Translations under genes and position numbers: made by a program | Assembly: GCA_964519955.1 (NCBI GenBank) | Contig: CAZFLM010000136.1 | Coordinates: 1-10,831, forward strand | DNA length: 10,831 nucleotides | Direction: 5' to 3' | Source of the DNA: CAZFLM01 sp964519955 | GTDB lineage: Bacteria; Armatimonadota; Chthonomonadetes; Chthonomonadales; CAJBBX01 | The notes under the pieces: model-generated | Database searches by the model: none | What the model saw: the letters and a program-made list of their open reading frames with translations, nothing else | Told to the model about the DNA's origin: nothing | Shown here: positions 6,811 to 10,831 of the stretch, piece after piece | Layout: every line of letters begins with the position of its first letter | Numbering within the stretch: the stretch's first letter is position 1

Positions 6811-6963
6811 CGACACATCCCGGCGGCCAGATCGGGTATCGCGACCGGCCACCACGGGCGCCGATGGGTGCCGGGCGCCCTCTAGTGAGATTGTGCCCGA
6901 TCCGGACGCGGATTTCACCCAGATAGATGCCGGTTCCGCGCCGAATGTTCCCATCGATACCTG

Positions 6964-6991
6964 ATATTACCCTACGAAGCCGCCCCGGCAA
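6964..6991 (-). promoter_or_regulatory. Weak candidate promoter for the 62-aa gene
   Basis: TTGCCG (6986-6991) and TAATAT (6964-6969) on the minus strand are separated by 16 nt, with 4 of 6 matches to each sigma-70 consensus. The AT-rich hexamer stands out in GC-rich surroundings. If used, transcription would start at about 6957, which favours the internal start at 6810 over the one at 6954. Confidence 0.3.
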
Positions 6992-7048
6992 AAGTGCCAG
7001 GTACACAACGGACTCGCGCACGGCCTCGTTGTCGAGCGCCGGGCGCGC

Positions 7049-7077
7049 GTCATCCCAAGCCGCCGGTGCGAGGGATC
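7049..7077 (+). repeat. Degenerate intergenic repeat, copy 1
   Basis: The 29-nt unit begins GTCATCCCAAGCCGCCGG and ends GAGGGATC. It matches copy 2 (7127-7155) at 23 of 29 positions in the same orientation. The pattern GTCAT-CC...GATC/ATC resembles dispersed extragenic palindromic repeats of many GC-rich genomes; no coding role is seen. Confidence 0.6.
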
Positions 7078-7126
7078 GGGCCGTTTGTGTCCACGGCTGT
7101 GGTGAGCCCGCCCGGCCCGGCGTGGG

Positions 7127-7217
7127 GTCATGCCGAACCGCCGTTGTGAGGCATCCGGCGAGACCATGTGGTCCACCAGCGCCTGCCGGACCCCGCACAA
7201 CGTCGGTTCGGGGTGAC
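7127..7217. repeat. Palindromic intergenic repeat element, copies 2 and 3 inverted
   Basis: The left arm 7127-7148 (starting GTCATGCCGAACCG) and the right arm 7196-7217 (ending CGGTTCGGGGTGAC) are complementary at 19 of 22 positions around a 47-nt centre. The right arm, read on the minus strand, is a third copy of the 29-nt unit. The element lies in the non-coding stretch ahead of the phosphoesterase gene, ending 110 nt before its start. It looks like a REP-type or miniature palindromic element. Confidence 0.65.
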
Positions 7218-7326
7218 GACGCGGGGGCTTCACAACGTCTGACACGCACCCGGATCGGCCCGGGCGCAGGAGGCCGACCCCCGTGAGGCGAATCTGCACG
7301 CGCCAGACAGGCCACCGGAGACCGCC

Positions 7327-7890
7327 ATGCGCCTTGCCATCGTCTCGGACATCCATGACAACATCTGGACGCTGCGCGCCGCGCTCAGCTTCGCCAAGGA
7401 GGCGGACGCCTTGCTCTGCTGCGGCGACATGTGCTCGCCGTTCATCGTCGGCCTGATGGCCAGGGACTTCCCCGCCGGGCGCATCGAGCTGGTGTGCGGC
7501 AACAACGACGGCGACCTGATGCGCATCACGCAGAACGTGGCGAAGCATGCGGGGCGCGTGCGGCTGCATGGGGAGTTCGCGGAGCTGCCGGCGGAGGAGT
7601 ACGGCCTGCGCATCGCGATGAACCACTACCCGGAGATCGCGCAGCGCGTTGCGGCGGGCGGGGACTACGACCTCGTGTGCTACGGGCACGACCACCGGCT
7701 GGCCGTCGGCAGCAGCCCGGCAAGCGGAACCGCGGTCGTGAACCCGGGCACGCTGATGGGCTACGATCCGATCGCCGGCGCCGAGACGCCGGCGACGTTC
7801 GTCATCTACGACACAGACGCCAAGCGCCCGGACACGTACGTCGTGCGTCCGGGCGCCGGGCAGTTCTGCGTCGAGAGGCTGGAGCGCTAG
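7327..7890 (+). CDS. YfcE/MJ0936-family metallophosphoesterase
   Basis: A 187-residue cytosolic calcineurin-like phosphodiesterase of the small YfcE/MJ0936 class, which uses two divalent metals to cut phosphodiesters; the natural substrate is usually unknown. Metal-site motifs in order: SDIHDN (7-12, Asp8 and His10), CGDM (32-35, Asp34), GNND (58-61), MNHYPE (98-103, His100) and GHDH (120-123), followed by the family's VVNPGTL (137-143). GHDH in place of the common GHTH, and NHY where THGH is usual, are mild variants that keep the histidines. GGAG lies 6 nt before the ATG. It is a single gene that converges with the zinc-ribbon gene, stop to stop 15 nt apart. No target or partner is implied by context. 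Confidence 0.9.
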   Translation: MRLAIVSDIHDNIWTLRAALSFAKEADALLCCGDMCSPFIVGLMARDFPAGRIELVCGNNDGDLMRITQNVAKHAGRVRLHGEFAELPAEEYGLRIAMNHYPEIAQRVAAGGDYDLVCYGHDHRLAVGSSPASGTAVVNPGTLMGYDPIAGAETPATFVIYDTDAKRPDTYVVRPGAGQFCVERLER

Positions 7891-7905
7891 GCTCGCCGGC
7901 ACGCC

Positions 7906-8652
7906 TCAGAACGGGCGCGGCGACGGGCCGGCCATCCCAGAGGCGAACATCGTGAAAACAAACGCGATGTAGGCGATGAAGAGCACGATGTCCAGGACGA
8001 ACACGCCGATGCCCCAGTACATCCAGATGCGCTGAACCTGGCGGAAGTGCTCGATGCTGTCGAAGCGCCGGCCCTGCCAGGCCCACTCGTTGCCCTTGAT
8101 GCCATACCAGACGGACAGTGGGAGCCATGCGAAGAGGCCGCACACGAGCGTCAGGAAGATGAGAAGCGTCAGGTAGGCCTTGTGGTTGAGGCCCCAGATG
8201 AAGCTGAGGCTGAAGGCGCCCCAGTTCCAGCCGCCGCGGAGTTCGGCGGGCACGTCGCCCTGCTGGCCCGACGTGTTGACGTTGCCCCACGCGCCGGCCT
8301 GGGTGTAGGCGCCGGGAATGGGCGACTCGGGGTTCACCTGCATGCCGCGCGGGGTCTTGCAGCGGGTGCAGACGGTGTCCACGGGACCCAGCACGTACCC
8401 GCAGACGCGGCACGTATAGGGCCCTGCGAGTTCCTGAGCAGGCTGCCCGGGGACGGGAGGCGGCACCTGCATCGTTGGCGCCTGCCCGAGCATGGGAGGC
8501 GGGATCTGCTGCGTGGGCTCGCCGAGCGGCGCCGGCCCGGCAGCGACCGGCGGTGGAACCTGCTGCTGGGCGTTCGGACGCAGCGGCTGGCCGCAGTGGG
8601 CGCAGAACGCGCCGTCGTCCGGGTTGGCGCCTCCGCAGAACGCACAGAACAT
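7906..8652 (-). CDS. Membrane protein with two N-terminal zinc ribbons
   Basis: 248 residues starting MFCAFCGG at ATG 8652, 9 nt after GGGAGG; the frame stays open far upstream but lacks any recognisable protein there. The first zinc ribbon is C3-C6...C17-C20, the second C81-C84...C95-C98, both with CxxC-x10-CxxC spacing. Between them is a disordered Pro/Gln linker carrying three QxPPP units (QVPPP, QIPPP, QVPPP). After a Gly/Ser stretch comes GWNWGAFSLSFIWGLNHKAY (141-160), a Trp-rich segment reminiscent of DUF2628-type zinc-ribbon membrane proteins. Hydrophobic segments at about 160-183 and 211-237 suggest at least two membrane passes with the ribbons outside the bilayer, probably cytosolic. 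The function is unknown. It is a single gene, divergent from the gene at 8841. Confidence 0.85.
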   Translation of the reverse strand: MFCAFCGGANPDDGAFCAHCGQPLRPNAQQQVPPPVAAGPAPLGEPTQQIPPPMLGQAPTMQVPPPVPGQPAQELAGPYTCRVCGYVLGPVDTVCTRCKTPRGMQVNPESPIPGAYTQAGAWGNVNTSGQQGDVPAELRGGWNWGAFSLSFIWGLNHKAYLTLLIFLTLVCGLFAWLPLSVWYGIKGNEWAWQGRRFDSIEHFRQVQRIWMYWGIGVFVLDIVLFIAYIAFVFTMFASGMAGPSPRPF

Positions 8653-8706
8653 GGGTGCATCCCTCCCAGGTGGTGTCGTAGAGGACCAAGATCGGCCTGA
8701 TGTACA

Positions 8707-8723
8707 GACGGACCGCGTCCGTC
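8707..8723. promoter_or_regulatory. 17-bp palindrome in the divergent intergenic region
   Basis: GACGGAC-CGC-GTCCGTC has perfect 7-bp arms around 3 nt, the geometry of a dimeric regulator's operator. It lies 55 nt upstream of the zinc-ribbon gene start and 118 nt upstream of the gene at 8841. It could also be a chance GC palindrome. No clear -10/-35 is visible for either gene in 8653-8840. Confidence 0.4.
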
Positions 8724-8840
8724 GCCGATATGTAGAGTGGGTTTCCGCAACCGCGGGCCATATCCCTTCGCACGCACGCCAATTCCGCCTCCGAGGCCCG
8801 GTAGTGGGCGCCCGCGAGGCACTCAGGAGCCTGCGGAACC

Positions 8841-9665
8841 ATGCGCCAGACCAGTGGATTGGACGAGCTGACCATCGATGAGGTCGTCGCGGGGTATCTG
8901 CGCGCCGATGGGAACTGGAGACGCCGGTACCTGCGCCACCTCGCAACGCTGGACCCCGCCAGCGTGGCCGAGGCCGTCGAACGCTCTCTGCGCGCTGCCG
9001 CGTCGGTGGCGGCCTACAATGGCGCGGCGAAGCTCGCGCTGAAGCTCGGCACGCACGAGGCCAACGAAGCCCTGCTGCGAGAGGCGCAGACCCAGCGCCG
9101 GTTCGAGGGCACCGCAGTCCGCGTCTTCGGGCGCAGCAGCCACCCACGGCGCGAAGAGGTGCTGCTGGAGGCGCTGGCGGGGCGCCGCAAGCGGGCAGCG
9201 CGTTCCGCCGTCGAGGCGATGGTGGAGCGCCCCGCGCCGCTGTTCATCATCCCGCTCTGCCGCGCTGCCCTTGGCGAGATACCGTCCGGCGCGCACGCCC
9301 GGGCGGCCGGCGCGCTCCACCAACTCGGCGGGCATCCGGCGCTCGCGCGTGTGCTGCTGTCGCAGACCGGGCGCGCGCCCTCTGCGCTCCTGGCGGATCT
9401 CGAGACGATGGTCCGCGTGAAGATACGCATCTCCCTGTTCGGGTTCAACCTGCAGCGGTTCCTCGAGCGGGAGGCCGCCGACAAAGGAAGCGGCGTGCGC
9501 GAGCAGGCGACGGCGGTCCTGCGAGCCATCAATGACCGCGCCACGCTTCTCCGACCGGCATCCGGGGGGGCCGCCACGCTCCTGCGCCCGGTCGAGTCCG
9601 CCGCCGCCGGCCCGGACGACCACCTGCTGCGCCCAGCGACCGCCGACGGCGCGCTGGAGGAGTAG
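8841..9665 (+). CDS. Hypothetical helical (HEAT-like) protein with LLRP tail repeats
   Basis: 274 residues, not assignable to a named family. Residues about 10-230 are a succession of amphipathic helices rich in Ala, Leu, Arg and Glu (for example VAEAVERSLRAAASVAAYNGAAKLALKLG, given here only as a type: positions 42-70), consistent with HEAT/ARM-like repeats used for protein binding. There is no signal peptide, and the IIPLC segment (136-140) is too short for a membrane pass. The last 40 residues are low-complexity and carry three LLRP motifs (236-239, 247-250, 262-265), two of them as ATLLRP. AGGAG lies about 11 nt before the ATG, a loose ribosome site. The stop is 16 nt before the -35 of the next gene, so the two are probably transcribed separately. 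Confidence 0.8.
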   Translation: MRQTSGLDELTIDEVVAGYLRADGNWRRRYLRHLATLDPASVAEAVERSLRAAASVAAYNGAAKLALKLGTHEANEALLREAQTQRRFEGTAVRVFGRSSHPRREEVLLEALAGRRKRAARSAVEAMVERPAPLFIIPLCRAALGEIPSGAHARAAGALHQLGGHPALARVLLSQTGRAPSALLADLETMVRVKIRISLFGFNLQRFLEREAADKGSGVREQATAVLRAINDRATLLRPASGGAATLLRPVESAAAGPDDHLLRPATADGALEE

Positions 9666-9681
9666 ACGGCCGCCCGCGCGC

Positions 9682-9710
9682 TTGACATCGGCGGCCCTTC
9701 GACCTATAAT
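9682..9710 (+). promoter_or_regulatory. Perfect consensus sigma-70 promoter of the Crp/Fnr gene
   Basis: TTGACA (9682-9687), a 17-nt spacer and TATAAT (9705-9710) match the housekeeping consensus at all 12 positions with optimal spacing. Transcription should start at about 9716-9718, leaving a leader of about 38 nt. Such an ideal promoter in GC-rich DNA implies strong basal expression unless repressed. Confidence 0.93.
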
Positions 9711-9716
9711 GCGGGC

Positions 9717-9732
9717 GGCGGCCCAGGCCGCC
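9717..9732. promoter_or_regulatory. Palindrome at the predicted transcription start
   Basis: GGCGGCC-CA-GGCCGCC has perfect 7-bp arms and covers about +1 to +16 of the Crp/Fnr transcript. A protein bound here would block the promoter, so it is a candidate operator, possibly for autorepression. It could alternatively fold as a short hairpin in the 5' end of the mRNA. Confidence 0.45.
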
Positions 9733-9754
9733 ATCCGTGCATCAGGAGCCTGCC

Positions 9755-10453
9755 ATGCCCGGCGTTCCCGACGCCCGCGCCCTGCGCGACATTCCCCTAT
9801 TCACCGGTCTGCCCGATGCCAAGCTCGCGGCAGTCAACGAGTTGCTCCGGCGGCGCGTCTTCCCGTCCGGCACCAACGTGATCTCCGCGGAGACCCCGGG
9901 TGACGTCGTCTTCGTCATCCTCTCGGGCACCGTGAAGATCAAGGTGGACCAGACGGACGGCAGCGAAGTCATCGTGGCGATGCTGGGGCCTGGCGAGATG
10001 GTCGGGGAGCTGAGCGTGCTGGATAGTGCGGGGCGCTCGGCGGACGTGCTCACGCAGGAAGAGTGCGTCATGCTCTGGCTGGACCGCTCGGCGTTCGACG
10101 ACCTCATCTCCGCCGAGCCGGTCGTCATGCACAACCTGCTGCGCGCCCTCTCGCGCCGCATCCGCCTGTCGACCGAGCAGATCCAGGCGCTCTGCACCCT
10201 GGACGTCTACGGCAAGGTCGCCCGCCAGCTTCTCGTGTTCGCGGACCAGTACGGCCTCAAGGGCGCCGAGGGCACGCTCATCCCCATGCGCCTGACGCAG
10301 AGCGACGTTGCCGGCCTCGTCGGGGCCTCCCGCGAGCGCGTGAACCAGGTGTTCGTCAGCCTGCGCAAGCGCCGTCTGCTGCGCGTGGACACGAGCTACC
10401 GCGTCACCATCCTCGACGACGACAAGCTCCGTCAGATCGTCCGCCAGCGGTAG
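9755..10453 (+). CDS. Crp/Fnr-family transcriptional regulator
   Basis: 232 residues. Residues about 14-125 form a cyclic-nucleotide-binding beta roll (PLFTGLPDAKL, FPSGTNVI, GDVVFVILSGTVKI, then GELSVLDSAGRSADV at 84-98). The GEL at 84-86 and Arg94-Ser95 correspond to the ribose-phosphate contacts of cAMP-binding Crp, so nucleotide binding is plausible. A long dimer helix (about 125-150) leads to a winged helix; the HTH is LTQSDVAGLVGASRERVNQVFVSLRKRRLL (180-209, listed as positions). The recognition helix SRERVNQ keeps the Arg-Glu of Crp's RETVGR but has Gln at the last position, hinting at an altered target. There is no cysteine set for an Fe-S cluster, which argues against an Fnr-type oxygen sensor. 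CAGGAG sits 6 nt before the ATG at 9755, preferred over the GTG at 9737. Confidence 0.93.
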   Translation: MPGVPDARALRDIPLFTGLPDAKLAAVNELLRRRVFPSGTNVISAETPGDVVFVILSGTVKIKVDQTDGSEVIVAMLGPGEMVGELSVLDSAGRSADVLTQEECVMLWLDRSAFDDLISAEPVVMHNLLRALSRRIRLSTEQIQALCTLDVYGKVARQLLVFADQYGLKGAEGTLIPMRLTQSDVAGLVGASRERVNQVFVSLRKRRLLRVDTSYRVTILDDDKLRQIVRQR

Positions 10454-10490
10454 GCACGCCGGCCCGAACGCGGTGGCGACGGCGATGAAG

Positions 10491-10513
10491 CCCCCGCCCC
10501 TTGCGGGAGGGGG
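10491..10513. terminator. GC hairpin between converging genes
   Basis: CCCCCGCCC (10491-10499) pairs with GGGAGGGGG (10505-10513) with one G-A mismatch and a 5-nt loop. It lies 37 nt after the Crp/Fnr stop and 26 nt beyond the kinase stop on the other strand. No T tract follows. The sequence also resembles C-rich/G-rich extragenic repeats dispersed in many GC-rich genomes. Confidence 0.5.
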
Positions 10514-10525
10514 TTGGGGGAGGGG
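10505..10525 (+). other. G-quadruplex motif
   Basis: Four G runs of 3, 5, 5 and 4 with loops of 1, 2 and 1 nt fit the strictest quadruplex pattern and would be very stable in RNA of the Crp/Fnr transcript's 3' end or on the plus DNA strand. It competes with the hairpin 10491-10513 for the same G runs. Confidence 0.7.
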
Positions 10526-10539
10526 TTGGTCGTTCGCCC

Positions 10540-10831
10540 CTACTTCGCCGTGAGCGGCAGCCGAATGCGGAACGTCGTGCCGACGCCCTCCGCGCTCTCA
10601 CCCTCGAAGACGCCCTCGTGCGCCCGCACCGCGTTGTAGACGATGCGCGTGCCAAGCCCGGTGCCGCCCGGCTTCGTGCTGGTCGCGTCGCCGCGCAAGA
10701 TGCGCTCCAGGACGTGCGGCGGCATCCCGCGCCCCGTGTCGCTCACCTCGATCAGCACGCAGCCACCGGCCGGGAACTCCCCCTCGCAGATCGCGGTCGC
10801 CCGGATGGAGACCTGCCCACCCTCCGGCGTC
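10540..10831 (-). CDS. Sensor histidine kinase, C-terminal ATPase domain fragment
   Basis: The reading frame is open to the right edge, so the visible 96 codons are the C-terminal end of a longer gene; the GTG at 10758 is internal. They encode the second half of a HATPase_c domain: GGQVSIRAT strand, IEVSDTGRGMPP (G1 box, ATP-binding Asp-x-Gly-x-Gly), ERILRGDATSTKPGGTGLG (F box running into the G2 lid GGTGLG), TRIVYNAVRAHEG helix and the closing GVGTTFRIRLPL strand. The F-box phenylalanine is replaced by isoleucine (ERIL). The N box, phospho-acceptor histidine and sensor lie outside the window. It would phosphorylate a response regulator, which is not seen here. It converges with the Crp/Fnr gene. 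Confidence 0.92.
   Translation of the reverse strand, partial: TPEGGQVSIRATAICEGEFPAGGCVLIEVSDTGRGMPPHVLERILRGDATSTKPGGTGLGTRIVYNAVRAHEGVFEGESAEGVGTTFRIRLPLTAK

Larger units (their letters stand above)
6955..7326. other. Non-coding region of 372 nt between divergent genes
   Basis: Apart from the candidate minus-strand promoter at its left end and the three repeat copies at 7049-7217, I see no gene here. Open frames across it are Arg/Pro/Gly-rich and start without ribosome sites. A plus-strand promoter for the phosphoesterase should lie in 7218-7315, but no convincing -10/-35 pair is visible. Confidence 0.6.

Noticed and set aside
6982..7002. Possible sigma-54 promoter on the minus strand (TGGCAC followed by TTGC)
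   Set aside because: The distance between the GG and GC elements is about 3 nt too short, and sigma-54 requires strict spacing.
8653..9147. N-terminal extension of the zinc-ribbon protein
   Set aside because: Arg/Pro-rich, antisense to the gene at 8841, while ATG 8652 has a good ribosome site and begins directly with the first zinc ribbon.
1..10831. CRISPR arrays, tRNA or rRNA genes, insertion sequences, phage or toxin-antitoxin genes
   Set aside because: None seen: no regularly spaced repeats, no cloverleaf-like segments, and no transposase, integrase, Cas or toxin motifs in any credible frame.

Overview
This is a GC-rich bacterial chromosomal window with dense housekeeping genes. Diguanylate cyclase and histidine kinase fragments sit at the edges, along with a Crp/Fnr-type regulator. 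The central gene order infB - DUF503 (ylxP) - rbfA - nrnA - truB - ribF is the classical translation/ribosome-maturation cluster of Gram-positive and related terrabacterial lineages (DUF503 between infB and rbfA, and the DHH nanoRNase before truB, are typical there). Together with the short IF2 and the high GC this suggests Armatimonadota, Chloroflexota or a neighbouring lineage; the phylum is a guess, not something the sequence proves.

Layout. 1-294 (+): C-terminal end of a GGDEF protein. 301-333: a perfect 14-bp hairpin between converging genes. 362-5988 (-): six-gene operon transcribed right to left, infB first and ribF last, with ATGA overlaps between nrnA/truB and truB/ribF. 5989-6160: infB leader with a candidate extended -10 promoter, a 9-bp-stem hairpin and a two-codon upstream ORF. 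6203-6231: terminator-like hairpin. 6266-6502 and 6622-6810 (-): two small genes of unknown function whose products end in a similar RLD-x-x-A tail; the second has some resemblance to the short YjfB-type putative motility proteins. 6955-7326: non-coding, with three copies of a degenerate palindromic intergenic repeat. 7327-7890 (+): YfcE/MJ0936-type metallophosphoesterase, converging with 7906-8652 (-), a double zinc-ribbon membrane protein. 8653-8840: divergent intergenic region with a 17-bp palindrome. 8841-9665 (+): helical-repeat-like unknown protein with a C-terminal LLRP motif array. 9682-9732: perfect consensus sigma-70 promoter with a palindrome at the predicted start of transcription, driving 9755-10453 (+), a Crp/Fnr-family regulator. 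10491-10525: GC hairpin and strong G-quadruplex motif. 10540-10831 (-): C-terminal ATPase part of a histidine kinase.

Functionally, the operon couples translation initiation (IF2), 30S maturation (RbfA), tRNA pseudouridylation (TruB), nanoRNA/pAp turnover (NrnA) and flavin cofactor synthesis (RibF). The remaining genes look like signalling and accessory functions (c-di-GMP, cyclic-nucleotide-type regulator, histidine kinase). I see no CRISPR array, phage, transposon, tRNA or rRNA. No clearly novel multi-gene system is visible; the best candidates for something undescribed are the small-protein pair, the infB leader and the LLRP-tailed protein upstream of the Crp-like regulator.
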